Source: Streptomyces sp. WMMC500 (GTDB taxonomy: Bacteria > Actinomycetota > Actinomycetes > Streptomycetales > Streptomycetaceae). Taken from it: a stretch of 64,000 bases of DNA. A program made the position numbers and the translations under genes. How positions within the stretch are numbered: position 1 is the stretch's first letter; each line of letters begins with the position of its first letter. This document shows, piece by piece, positions 7,842-18,685 of this stretch. Location of the stretch: contig NZ_CP114905.1 in NCBI RefSeq assembly GCF_027497195.1, forward strand, positions 7,542,001 through 7,606,000, written 5' to 3'. The notes under the pieces are model-generated. The model saw only the letters and a program-made list of their open reading frames with translations. It was not told where the DNA came from and did no database searches.

Positions 7842-9494
7842 TCAGCCCCCCAGGGCGCGCTTGAGGACCTTGCCCATGTCGTTGCGGGGCAGGGCGTCGA
7901 GGAAGTGGACCTTACGGGGGCGCTTGTGCGGCGCCAGGTGCTCGGCCACGTAGGACGACAGCTCCGCGGCGGACGGCGGCGTGCCGTCCGGGACCACCCA
8001 GGCGACGATGCGCTCACCCAGGTCCGGGTCCGGCTCCGCGGTGACCGCCGCCTCGGCGACGGCCGGGTGCTCCAGCAGCGCGTTCTCGATCTCCCCGGCG
8101 CCGATCTTGTAGCCGCCGGACTTGATGAGGTCCGTGGCGCGGCGGCCGACGATGCGGAAGCGGCCGGCCGCGTCCCGTACCGCCATGTCGCCGGTGCGGA
8201 ACCAGCCGTCGCGGAACGCCGCCGCCGTCGCCTCGGGGCGGTTGAGGTAGCCGGTGAAGAGGTTCGGGCCGCGGACCTCGATCTCGCCGACCGTCTCCCC
8301 GTCGTACGCGGTGAGTTCGGCCCCCACGTCGTCGACCAGCCGGGCGGCGACGGACGGCAGGGGCACGCCGACGCTGCCGGTGCCGTCCGGGTCGTCGGGG
8401 CGGACGCTGGTGTTCATCAGCGTCTCCGTCATGCCGTAGCGCTCCACGACCCGGCGGCCGGTCGCCGCGGTGAGGCGGCGGTGGTCCGCCACCGGCAGCG
8501 CCGCGGAGCCGGAGACCAGCAGCCGGGCGCGGGCGAGGGCGGCGGCCAGGGACGTACCGGCGGTGCTCCCCGTGCTCCCGGGCGCGGTCGCCGGCTCCGC
8601 GTCGAGGGCGTCGGCCAGCCGGTGGTACATCGTCGGCACCCCGAACAGCATGGTGCCGCCCGCGGCCAGCGCCGCCGCCACCGTCTCCGGCGCGAAGCGC
8701 CCCACGTGGTGCACGGCGCCGCCGCGGCGCAGCGGGCCCAGCACGCCGAGCACCAGCCCGTGCACGTGGAACAGCGGCAGCGCGTGCACCACCGTGTCCC
8801 GCTCCGTCCAGCCCCAGACCTCCGCGAGGTCGTCGAGCGTCGCGGCCACCGCCCGCTGCGGCAGCACGACGCCCTTGGGCGGGCCGGTCGTGCCGGAGGT
8901 GTAGACGACGAGCGCGGCGGTCCCGGGCCCGGGGGCGGTGGTGCCGGGCCGGGGGGCCGGGGTCCGGGCTCCGGTGGGGGAGCCGGCCACCGGCGGCGCG
9001 GCCGGTGCTTCCGGCGCGGCTGGTAGGTCCGGCAGGTCAGGTACGTCCGCCGCGACGCCCGCCGCCACGTCCACCCGCTCCACTCCCGCCAGCGCCTCCG
9101 GCAGCTCCGCCCCCGGCGCCGCGAGCACCAGCTCCGGCCCGCTGTCGGCCACGATGTGCGCCAGCTCCCGTACCCCGATGCGGGGGTTGAGCGGCACCGC
9201 CGCCACGCCCGCCACCAGCGCCGCCGTCACCGCCACCGCGGTCGCGGGCTCCGGCGTCGCCCAGACCGCCACCCGCCGGGCGCTCCCGATCCGCCGGGCG
9301 ACGCCGTCCGCCGCCGCGGCCAGCTCGCCGTACGTCAGGGCGGTGCCGCCGAAGCGCAGCGCGAGCCGCTCGGGCGCGGCACGCAGCGCCGGGAACAACT
9401 CCCACCGCGTGTCCGCCCCGTGTACCCCCGGCGCCGCCCCGGACTCCCGCGGCCCCGCCCCCGGGGCCCTCTCCGTCTCCCGCATCCCCGTCAC
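7842..9494 (-). CDS. matB: Malonyl-CoA synthetase (MatB), AMP-forming
   Basis: A 550-residue ANL-superfamily ligase that activates malonate, and often methylmalonate, to the CoA thioester, supplying extender units. The AMP-binding P-loop YTSGTTGPPKG lies near residue 197, PLFHVHGLVLG and MLFGVPTMYHRL follow as in characterised MatB enzymes, ERYGMTETLMN lies near residue 352, FRTGDMA is present, and the catalytic Lys is in PRNDMGKVLKR at the C terminus. Long stretches resemble the Streptomyces MatB I know. I prefer GTG 9494 because GGGGAGG lies five bases before it, although ATG 9485 is possible. A Pro/Gly-rich insert lies near residues 155-190. The partner matC (transporter) and matA genes are absent. 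Confidence 0.9.
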   Translation of the reverse strand: MTGMRETERAPGAGPRESGAAPGVHGADTRWELFPALRAAPERLALRFGGTALTYGELAAAADGVARRIGSARRVAVWATPEPATAVAVTAALVAGVAAVPLNPRIGVRELAHIVADSGPELVLAAPGAELPEALAGVERVDVAAGVAADVPDLPDLPAAPEAPAAPPVAGSPTGARTPAPRPGTTAPGPGTAALVVYTSGTTGPPKGVVLPQRAVAATLDDLAEVWGWTERDTVVHALPLFHVHGLVLGVLGPLRRGGAVHHVGRFAPETVAAALAAGGTMLFGVPTMYHRLADALDAEPATAPGSTGSTAGTSLAAALARARLLVSGSAALPVADHRRLTAATGRRVVERYGMTETLMNTSVRPDDPDGTGSVGVPLPSVAARLVDDVGAELTAYDGETVGEIEVRGPNLFTGYLNRPEATAAAFRDGWFRTGDMAVRDAAGRFRIVGRRATDLIKSGGYKIGAGEIENALLEHPAVAEAAVTAEPDPDLGERIVAWVVPDGTPPSAAELSSYVAEHLAPHKRPRKVHFLDALPRNDMGKVLKRALGG

Positions 9495-9576
9495 GCCTTC
9501 CTCCCCGCGGACCCGCGCCGCACCCTGCTGCCGCGCGCCCGCGGAGGGCACCGTATCCCGCCGCGGCCCGCGGCCC

Positions 9577-11952
<2,376 letters not shown>

Positions 11953-11984
11953 CACTGCTCCTCGTGCTCGCTGCATGCTGCGCT

Positions 11985-12001
11985 ATACCCCTAGGGGGTA
12001 T
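11985..12001. promoter_or_regulatory. CsoR-like copper operator, copA side
   Basis: The palindrome ATACCCC-TA-GGGGGTAT is typical of actinobacterial CsoR operators (ATACCC...GGGTAT). It lies 33 bases before the copA start, where it would block transcription without copper. No csoR or copZ gene is visible in the window, so the repressor must act from elsewhere. Confidence 0.8.
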
Positions 12002-12021
12002 GAGTTCCCTCGCTACCATGT

Positions 12022-12038
12022 ATACCCCTGACCCGTAT
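12022..12038. promoter_or_regulatory. Degenerate third CsoR-like half site
   Basis: ATACCCCTGACCCGTAT keeps a perfect left arm (ATACCCC), but its right arm is mutated. It lies midway between the two better operators and may be a weak or decayed site. Confidence 0.4.
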
Positions 12039-12060
12039 TCGACGCAAGGGGCGGCCTCGC

Positions 12061-12088
12061 TTGACTTTATACCCCAGGGGGGTATGGT
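12061..12088 (+). promoter_or_regulatory. Copper-controlled promoter with CsoR-like operator in the spacer
   Basis: A -35 hexamer TTGACT (12061-12066) and a -10 TATGGT (12083-12088) are 16 bases apart. The palindrome ATACCCC-A-GGGGGGTAT (12069-12085) fills the spacer. This arrangement predicts repression of the gene at 12140 by a CsoR-type regulator and release by Cu(I). Confidence 0.8.
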
Positions 12089-12139
12089 CACCTGTGTCGA
12101 GGCCGGTCACAGCGACGGGCCGACCGAGAGGAGCGAACG

Positions 12140-13111
12140 ATGAACACCGCAGCCAGGGCCGGACTCTTCGCGGGCACACTGGCCGTCGCGTTCGCGGGGG
12201 CGTACGGGGTCGGCAGCGCCGTGGGGCCCGTCACCGACGAGGACGCCGCCCCGGCCCACGGCCACGCCGCGGACGAGGGCGCGGCGGAAGGCGCGGCGAA
12301 GAAGGGGGACGGGCACGGCGGCGGCCACGGCGCGGACGCGGGTCCCGCCGCGGGCGGGCTGCAGCTCTCCGAGTCCGGCTACACCCTCGACCTGGACACC
12401 GCGCGGATCGGCGCCCCCGGCCCCGCCGAGCTGCGCTTCGCCGTGCGCGGCGCGGACGGCGAGCCCGTGACCGCGTACGAGCGGGAGCACGGCAAGGAGC
12501 TGCACCTGATCGTCGCCTCCCGCGACCTCGGCACGTACCGCCACCTCCACCCCGTCCGCGACGCCGCCGGCACCTGGCGCACGCCCGTCGACCTGCCCGG
12601 GGCCGGTGACTACCGGGTCTTCGCCGACTTCGTGCCCACCGGCGGCCCGGAGAACGGGCTGACCCTCGGCGGCGACCTCGCCGTCGCCGGCGACTACCGC
12701 CCGGCGCCCCCGGCCGAGCCGGAGCGGACCGCGACCGTCGACGGGTACGAGGTGACGCTCGACGGCGCGCTCACGCCCGGCTCCGCCCGCGACGTGGAGT
12801 TCACCGTCGAGAAGGACGGCAGGCCGGTCACCGACCTGCAGCCCTACCTCGGCGCGTACGGGCACCTCGTCGCGCTCCGCGCCGGTGACCTGGCGTACCT
12901 GCACGTCCACCCGGGCGGCGAGCCCGGCGACGGCCGCACGGAGCCCGGCCCCGGGGTGGCCTTCTCCGCCACCGCGCCGAGCACCGGCTCGTACCGCCTG
13001 TTCTTCGACTTCAAGCACGACGGCGAGGTGCGCACCGCGGCCTTCACCGTCACCGCGGGCGGCGGCGCGGCAGGTCCCGGCGAGGCGGACGGCGGTGGTC
13101 ACGGCCACTGA
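12140..13111 (+). CDS. Exported His-rich protein of the copper locus, internal duplication
   Basis: A 323-residue protein with an N-terminal hydrophobic segment (residues 5-25) that is a signal peptide or membrane anchor. A His/Gly/Asp-rich stretch (about 38-65) and a His-rich tail (GGGHGH) follow. Two similar beta-rich units are visible: one around residues 95-165 (KELHLIVASRD, YRHLHPV, YRVFADF) and one around 210-300 (GHLVALRAGD, YLHVHPGG, YRLFFDF). Each has a His-x-His-Pro element that could bind metal. A CsoR-like operator lies between its -35 and -10. I infer a periplasm-side copper-binding or sensing role. The exact family is not recognised. Confidence 0.75.
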   Translation: MNTAARAGLFAGTLAVAFAGAYGVGSAVGPVTDEDAAPAHGHAADEGAAEGAAKKGDGHGGGHGADAGPAAGGLQLSESGYTLDLDTARIGAPGPAELRFAVRGADGEPVTAYEREHGKELHLIVASRDLGTYRHLHPVRDAAGTWRTPVDLPGAGDYRVFADFVPTGGPENGLTLGGDLAVAGDYRPAPPAEPERTATVDGYEVTLDGALTPGSARDVEFTVEKDGRPVTDLQPYLGAYGHLVALRAGDLAYLHVHPGGEPGDGRTEPGPGVAFSATAPSTGSYRLFFDFKHDGEVRTAAFTVTAGGGAAGPGEADGGGHGH

Positions 13112-13118
13112 CGGCCGT
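13099..13118. terminator. Small stem-loop at the end of the exported copper protein gene
   Basis: CACGGCC and GGCCGTG form a 7-bp stem across the stop codon, with a short loop. It may attenuate read-through into the DDAH gene, which starts 22 bases downstream of the stop. Confidence 0.4.
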
Positions 13119-13132
13119 GGTAGACCTGCTGC

Positions 13133-13909
13133 ATGCGCAGCAGGAAAGCTCTCGTCCGCCGCCCCGGACCGCGTCTCGCCGAGGGCCTGGTCACGCACAT
13201 CGCACGCACCCCCGTCGACGCGGACCGGGCCCTCGCCCAGTGGCGGTCCTACGTGGCCGCCCTCGAACTGCACGGCTGGGAGACCGTCGAGGTCGAGCCC
13301 GCCGACGACTGCCCGGACGCCGTCTTCGTCGAGGACACGGTGGTGATGTACAAGAACGTCGCCCTCGTCACCCGCCCCGGCGCCGACTCCCGCAAGCCGG
13401 AGACCGGCGGCGTCGAGGCGGCCGTGAGCCTCATGCGCTGCTCCGTGAACCGCGTCCGCGAGCCCGGCACGCTCGACGGCGGCGACGTGCTCAAGGTCGG
13501 TGACACGATCTACGTGGGCCGCGGCGGGCGTACCAACGCCGACGGCGTCCGGCAGCTCCGCGCCTGCTTCGAACCGCTCGGGGCCCGCGTCGTGGCCGTC
13601 CCCGTCACCAAGGTGCTGCACCTGAAGTCCGGCATCACGGCCCTGCCCGACGGCACCTTCGCCACCCACCCCGGTCTTGTCGACGACCCGTCGCTCTTCC
13701 CCGGCCGCATCGAGGTGCCGGAGGCCGCCGGGGCGCACGTCATCCTGCTCGGCGGCGGCGCGCTGCTGATGGCGGCGAGCGCACCCCGGACCGCCGCGCT
13801 CTACGAGGAGCTGGGCTATACGCCGGTGCCGGTGGACATCAGCGAGTTCGAGAAGCTCGAAGGCTCGGTGACGTGCCTGTCGGTACGGATGCGCGGCCTG
13901 TACGCCTGA
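13133..13909 (+). CDS. ddaH: Dimethylarginine dimethylaminohydrolase (DDAH) family protein
   Basis: A 258-residue pentein-fold hydrolase, the normal length for DDAH, which converts N-methylated arginines to citrulline plus methylamines. Family signatures are PDAVFVEDTVV near residue 62, GTLDGGDVLKVG near residue 113, LHLKSGITAL with the catalytic His near residue 163, and a C-terminal SVTCLSVR with the nucleophilic Cys near residue 248. It starts 22 bases after the copper-locus gene and could be read through from that promoter. Some relatives hydrolyse arginine itself, so the exact substrate is uncertain. Confidence 0.9.
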   Translation: MRSRKALVRRPGPRLAEGLVTHIARTPVDADRALAQWRSYVAALELHGWETVEVEPADDCPDAVFVEDTVVMYKNVALVTRPGADSRKPETGGVEAAVSLMRCSVNRVREPGTLDGGDVLKVGDTIYVGRGGRTNADGVRQLRACFEPLGARVVAVPVTKVLHLKSGITALPDGTFATHPGLVDDPSLFPGRIEVPEAAGAHVILLGGGALLMAASAPRTAALYEELGYTPVPVDISEFEKLEGSVTCLSVRMRGLYA

Positions 13910-13969
13910 CGCGGCCGGCGCCGCGGCGGGGAACGGGACGCGCCGGCCGCCCGCCCCCGCTCCGCGGTC

Positions 13970-16900
13970 TCAGCGGCTCTCCGCCCCCACGCGCAGCGGG
14001 CCCCGCGGCGTGCGGAGGGCGGGGGAGAGGTCCGGGGCCGGGGTGAGGTGGCCGCCGAGGCGGCGGCCGGCCGCGACCGGCGCGCGGAGGGCCGCGGGCA
14101 GGCCGACTGACGCGCGTAGAGCCGAGGCCTGACGACGTACCCGGGCGGCGGCCACCTCGCCCCCCGCGCCGCCCGCGGCGGCGTGCGCGGCGGCGAGCAC
14201 GTCGAGCGTGCGCGACGTCCAGTACGGGGTGTCGAGGTGCCGCCAGATCGACAGCGCCTGCCGCGCCGTCGCCTTGGCCTCCGCCGGGCGGTGCGCGTGC
14301 AGCAGCAGATCCGCCTGCGCGCGCAGCGTCAGCGCCTCGCCGAACCGCTCGCCGAACCTCCGGTACGCGGCGAGGCTGTCGTCGAGCATCCGCTCCGCCC
14401 GCGCCGGCTCCCCGGCCACGTCCGTCAGGTGCCCGAGCCACTGCAGCGCGTGCACCTCGCCCACCCGGTCGCCGCTCTCCACCGCCAGCTCGCAGCTCCG
14501 CAGCATCCGCGCCGCGGCGGCGTGCACGCGGCCGGCGGCGAGGTCCGCGAGCCCGAGGTTGCGCTCCGCGGACGCCTCGCCGTGCCGGTAGCCGTCCTGC
14601 TGCGCCAGGGCCAGCGCGTGGTCGAACTCGCGCCGGGCGGCGCCCGGTTCGCCGCACTCCAGATGGACGGTGCCGAGGCCGCAGCGCGCGTACGCCTCGG
14701 ACCGCACGTTGCCGCCCGCCCTGGCACGTTCGATGCCGCGGCGCAGACAGGCGGCGGCCTGCGCGTACTGCCCGCGCAGCCGGAGCAGCACGCCGAGGCC
14801 CGCCGCCGCGGCGGACTCGGCGGGGTGGTGGCCGCCGCCGTCCTGGCGGCCGTCCCGGGCCGGGTCGCGGGGGCGGTCGCCGGGCTTCGCGCGGGGGACC
14901 GCGCGCGGGCGGTCCAGCGCCGCGAACTCCTTCAGTGACCGCTTGAACGCCACCACCGCCTCGCCGTAGTGGTCCTGCACGGTCTCCAGCTCGCCCAGGT
15001 TGCGGTGCAGGACGGCCACGCCGAGCCGGTCGCCGGCCGCGGTGGCCGCCGCCAGCGCCGTGCGGTGCGTCTCGCGCCAGTCGTCGAAGTGCGCGGACGA
15101 CTCGAAGTACGCCGCCAGCGCCGCGGCGAGCCGCCACGCGGTGCCGGCCTCACCGGCGTCGGCCGCCTGGCGGACGAGGGCGCGCAGCGTGGTCCGTTCT
15201 GCCTCCAGCCAGGCCAGCGGCTCCGCCGCGACCCGGGCCGCCTCCGCGGCCGGGGGGCTGTGGCCGGGGGCGGGCGCCTGGACGCGGCCGGAGAAGCCGG
15301 AGGACAGGGCGTCGTCGGCGCGGCGGGCCAGGTCGAGGTAGGCGGTGTGCACGCGGCGGAGCGCGGCGGCGCGTTCGGCGGGCGGCTCCTGGGCGTGGGC
15401 GCGTTCGCGGGCGTAGAGGCGCAGGAGGTCGTGGAGGCGGTAGCGGGGTTCGGCGGCGGGGTCGGGGGCGTGGACCTCGACGAGGTGGTTGTCGACGAGC
15501 GCGTCGAGGGACCGCTCGGCGAGGGCCGCCGGGTCGGCCCGGGGCGTGCCGTGGGCGCTACCGCCCCGGGGTGTGCCGGCTGGGGCCGTGCCGGCCCGGG
15601 GCGTACCGCCCGGTGCGTCGCCGAGGAGCGCGGCGACCACCCAGCCGGGCACCGCCGGCACGTCCAGCAGGCCGAGGAGCCGGAACGCCCGCTGCGCCGC
15701 GGGGTCGAGAGCCGCGTAGCCGAGGGTGACGCTGGCCCGTACCTCCAGGTCGCCCGCGACCAGCTCGTCCAGCCGCCGCCGCTCGTCGGCCAGGGCGTCC
15801 GCCAGGCGCGGCAGCGACAGGTGCCGCCGGGTCGCCAGCCGGGCGCCCGCGATGCGCAGCGCGAGCGGCAGGTTGCCGCACTGCGCCGCGATCCGCGCGG
15901 CGACCTCCGGGTCGCGGCGCGTACGGTCGTCGCCGGCCGCCCGCGCCAGCAGCTCCAGCGCCTCCGCGTCGCTGAGCAGGCCCAGGCCGACGCGCAGCGC
16001 CCCTTCGAGCCCGGCGAGGGCGGCGCGGCTGGTGACGAGCACGGCGCTGTCGCCGGTGCCGGGCAGCAGGGGGCGTATCTGCCGCTCGGAGCCGGCGTTG
16101 TCGAGGACGACGAGCACGCGGCGGTCGGCGAGTTCCGCGCGGTAGCGCCGGGCCCGCTCCTCCACGCTCTCGGGGATGCCGGCGCCGGTCATGCCGAGGG
16201 TCTTGAGCAGGGAGGCCAGGACGTCGCCGGTGTCGGCCGGGTGCCCCGCCGCGGTCCGCAGGTCGGCGTGCAACTGGCCGTCGGGGAAGGCGTCGCGGAG
16301 CAGATGCGCGGCGTGCACCGCGAACGTGGACTTGCCGGCGCCCGCGACGCCGGTGACGAGGACGGTGCGCGGCGCCGGGTGACGCGCGTCGACCTGCCAC
16401 GCGTCCAGGCGCGGAACCCCGCGATCCGCCACCCCCTCCGGCCGCCCCAGCCACCGCAGCACCTGCACCAACTGCTCCCGCCGCCCCACGAAGTCCGGGA
16501 TACGCGCCGGAAGCTGGCAGTACGCCGGCCGGCCCGCGACCTCGTGCCGCGGCGCCGGCTCGGGACCGCCCGCCAGCACCGCCGCGTGCACCTCCTGCAA
16601 CTGCGCCCCCGGCTCCACGCCCAGCTCGTCCGCCAGCGTCCGGCGGGCCCGCGCGTACGTGCGCAGCGCGTCCGAGCGCCGCCCCGAGCGGTGCAGCGCC
16701 AGCATCAGCCGGCCCCACAGCGGCTCCCGCAGCGGGTGCTGCGCCAGCAGCGCGCCCAGCTCCGCGGCCAGTTCCGGGTGCCGGCCCACGGCCAGCTTCG
16801 CGTCGGCCAGGTCCTCCCAGGCCGTCAGCCGGCACTCCTCCAGGCGCGCGGCCTCGGCCCGTACGGCATCGGTGGCCGGCACGTCCGCGAACGCCGGGCC

Positions 16901-17296
16901 GCGCCACAGCCCCAGCGCCTCCGTCAGCGACTCCACGGCCGCGGCGGGCCGCCGGTCGGCCAGCTCCGCGCGCCCGGCGGCGGCCAGGGTCGTGAAGCGG
17001 GCGGCGTCGGTGCCGTCGGGCTCGACGGCCAGCTCGTAGCCGCCTGGGCGGGTGTGCAGCGTCTCCGGTTCGCCGCCCAGGGCGCGGCGCAGCCGGTGCA
17101 CGTACACCTGCAGGGACTTGGCGGCGGAGTCCGGTACGTCGTCGCCCCACAGCTCGGCGATGAGCGCGTCGGCGGGGACGAACCGGCCCGCGTTGATGAG
17201 CAGATGGGCGAGCAGGGCGCGCTGCTTCGCGGCGTTCAGCGGGATCCACCGCGTGCCGCTGCAGACGTCGAGCCTGCCGAGGACCCGATAGCGCAT
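13970..17296 (-). CDS. AfsR/SARP-family regulator (BTAD, NB-ARC ATPase, TPR)
   Basis: A 1108-residue multidomain activator. An OmpR-like winged-helix DNA-binding domain (about residues 10-95) is followed by the bacterial transcriptional activation domain (100-245), then an NB-ARC-type ATPase with Walker A GVAGAGKST near residue 314 and Walker B RVLVVLDNAG near 398, then a long C-terminal region of TPR-like helices (from about 680). The BTAD-ATPase-TPR order is that of AfsR. ATG 17296 is preferred over the adjacent GTG 17299 by spacing from AGGGGA. Such proteins switch on secondary metabolism or local genes, but no biosynthetic cluster lies beside it. The palindrome at 17350-17365 lies in its promoter region. 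Confidence 0.93.
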   Translation of the reverse strand: MRYRVLGRLDVCSGTRWIPLNAAKQRALLAHLLINAGRFVPADALIAELWGDDVPDSAAKSLQVYVHRLRRALGGEPETLHTRPGGYELAVEPDGTDAARFTTLAAAGRAELADRRPAAAVESLTEALGLWRGPAFADVPATDAVRAEAARLEECRLTAWEDLADAKLAVGRHPELAAELGALLAQHPLREPLWGRLMLALHRSGRRSDALRTYARARRTLADELGVEPGAQLQEVHAAVLAGGPEPAPRHEVAGRPAYCQLPARIPDFVGRREQLVQVLRWLGRPEGVADRGVPRLDAWQVDARHPAPRTVLVTGVAGAGKSTFAVHAAHLLRDAFPDGQLHADLRTAAGHPADTGDVLASLLKTLGMTGAGIPESVEERARRYRAELADRRVLVVLDNAGSERQIRPLLPGTGDSAVLVTSRAALAGLEGALRVGLGLLSDAEALELLARAAGDDRTRRDPEVAARIAAQCGNLPLALRIAGARLATRRHLSLPRLADALADERRRLDELVAGDLEVRASVTLGYAALDPAAQRAFRLLGLLDVPAVPGWVVAALLGDAPGGTPRAGTAPAGTPRGGSAHGTPRADPAALAERSLDALVDNHLVEVHAPDPAAEPRYRLHDLLRLYARERAHAQEPPAERAAALRRVHTAYLDLARRADDALSSGFSGRVQAPAPGHSPPAAEAARVAAEPLAWLEAERTTLRALVRQAADAGEAGTAWRLAAALAAYFESSAHFDDWRETHRTALAAATAAGDRLGVAVLHRNLGELETVQDHYGEAVVAFKRSLKEFAALDRPRAVPRAKPGDRPRDPARDGRQDGGGHHPAESAAAAGLGVLLRLRGQYAQAAACLRRGIERARAGGNVRSEAYARCGLGTVHLECGEPGAARREFDHALALAQQDGYRHGEASAERNLGLADLAAGRVHAAAARMLRSCELAVESGDRVGEVHALQWLGHLTDVAGEPARAERMLDDSLAAYRRFGERFGEALTLRAQADLLLHAHRPAEAKATARQALSIWRHLDTPYWTSRTLDVLAAAHAAAGGAGGEVAAARVRRQASALRASVGLPAALRAPVAAGRRLGGHLTPAPDLSPALRTPRGPLRVGAESR

Positions 17297-17349
17297 CACA
17301 CCGTCCCCTGGTCAACGGTCGTCGTGTGCTGCTTCGGCGTCACCATCCT

Positions 17350-17365
17350 TGTACTGGGCGGTACA
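17350..17365. promoter_or_regulatory. Palindromic operator-like site upstream of the AfsR-like gene
   Basis: The perfect inverted repeat TGTAC-TGGGCG-GTACA lies just downstream of a TTGACA -35 (minus strand, 17366-17371), the position expected for a TetR-type repressor site controlling the regulator at 13970-17296. No TetR gene adjoins it. A degenerate copy of the whole segment recurs near 24645. Confidence 0.55.
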
Positions 17366-17485
17366 TGTCAAGGTCGCGTGGGTTCGCACAGGAGACGACC
17401 CTCTTGACGTGCGGTGATGTGAACCCCTTGATCGGCAGCACGGGCGCCAGGGATTTCTGAGGGACTTTCCGCCGGTTTCCGTCGG

Positions 17486-17600
17486 ACAGCCCGCGCCCAC
17501 GGCATCGTCCAAGCCTGCCTGATCCGGCACATCCTCGACCTGGCCGACCGTGCCTACCAAGCCCGCGGCGCCACATTCCGCACGCCCTACCACCCCCGAC
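17486..17600 (+). mobile_element. IS5-family transposase fragment
   Basis: In the frame starting at 17486 the translation reads TARAHGIVQACL, IRHILDLADRAYQARGA and TFRTPY, which matches the DDE-domain segment of actinobacterial IS5-type transposases. Only about 38 codons survive. There are no start, ends or flanking inverted repeats that I can see. It abuts the 3' end of the NmrA-like gene, so an old insertion or deletion occurred here. Confidence 0.75.
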
Positions 17601-17605
17601 CCTGC

Positions 17606-18544
17606 TCAGACGGCGGTCGGCCACTCGCCTCGGTGCTGAGCCGCCTGGGACACCGCGAAGTGCGCCGCGCCCCGGCCCGCCAGATACGCAGCCACCGAGG
17701 TCGGTATCACGTCCGGGTAGTCCGTGTTGCGCACATCCCGCAACGAGGCCGTTCCGTCGAACATCGCAACCTGGTACTGCAGCGCTACGTACTCGACCAC
17801 GCTGGATGCCGTGAACTGCCGACGCGCGATTTCCGCGCGCAGCTCGTCGAGCGAACCCCTGCGCACCAGCTCCCACCGCCGCCCGGACGCCGCATCGATC
17901 TCGTTCCGTAGCTCCAGCATGGAAAGCTGCTGGCCGACCACGTGCACCTCGCGGCCCGCGGTCTTCGGGTCGAGCGCGATCGCGGCCGTGAACGCGGCCG
18001 TGTCCGGAATCGTGGTGATGTCGATCGGGCGCATGCCGTCACCCCACACCGAGAACGTGCCCGCGGCCGGGTCGAGCACCTCGTGGACCGGGCCGAGAAA
18101 ATACTCCGGGAACGCGCCGATCGCCACCGATGTGCGCGCGACCGTCGAGGTCGCGAACGCGTCCGCGAACACTCGGCGCAGGTCGGACAGCACGTTGATG
18201 CCGTAGCCGTACCCGAAGAGGTTGACCGAGAAGTCGGACGGAATCATGCGGTGTACGCCGCCCCGCTCCGCTGCGCGCAGCAGCTCCCGCTGCCCATCGA
18301 TGATCACCTCCGGCCCGCCCTGGACTGCGGACACCACGACCTCCACACCGTCGACGTGCCGCTGCAGTGTGTCGGCACCGTCTGCCAGGTCGCCGACGCA
18401 CAGCGTCAGATTCGGGTGTGCCGCCAGCTTGTCCCTTGAGGACTGACGGACCAGCGCGCGTACGGCCGCGCCGCGCTCCAGAAGGTTCTTCACGATCAGG
18501 CTGCCGAGGCTTCCGGTCGCGCCCGCCACGAGTACTGTCGTCAT
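17606..18544 (-). CDS. NmrA-like NAD(P)-binding protein
   Basis: A 312-residue atypical short-chain dehydrogenase-like protein. A Rossmann motif VAGATGSLGSLIVKNLLERG starts at residue 5, followed by VGDLAD and VDGVEVVVSAV, as in NmrA/isoflavone-reductase-like proteins. These bind NAD(P) and act as redox sensors or as reductases; the SDR Tyr-x3-Lys motif is not obvious. It is the second gene after the pirin gene on the same strand (141-base gap), opposite the HxlR regulator. I infer a quinone or electrophile response module. Its 3' end lies next to the IS5 remnant, but the frame is complete. Confidence 0.85.
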   Translation of the reverse strand: MTTVLVAGATGSLGSLIVKNLLERGAAVRALVRQSSRDKLAAHPNLTLCVGDLADGADTLQRHVDGVEVVVSAVQGGPEVIIDGQRELLRAAERGGVHRMIPSDFSVNLFGYGYGINVLSDLRRVFADAFATSTVARTSVAIGAFPEYFLGPVHEVLDPAAGTFSVWGDGMRPIDITTIPDTAAFTAAIALDPKTAGREVHVVGQQLSMLELRNEIDAASGRRWELVRRGSLDELRAEIARRQFTASSVVEYVALQYQVAMFDGTASLRDVRNTDYPDVIPTSVAAYLAGRGAAHFAVSQAAQHRGEWPTAV

Positions 18545-18685
18545 TGCGGTTACTCCTCGTTCGATCTGCTTGCGGACGGCCGGCCGGCCCGGTGCGGCGT
18601 CGCGAGATCCGGGCGGCTGATCCTCGGGTTCTCTCCGAGGGGAGGTGAAGGTGTTCCGGGTGCCTGCGGCGGTGGGCGCGGTCGA

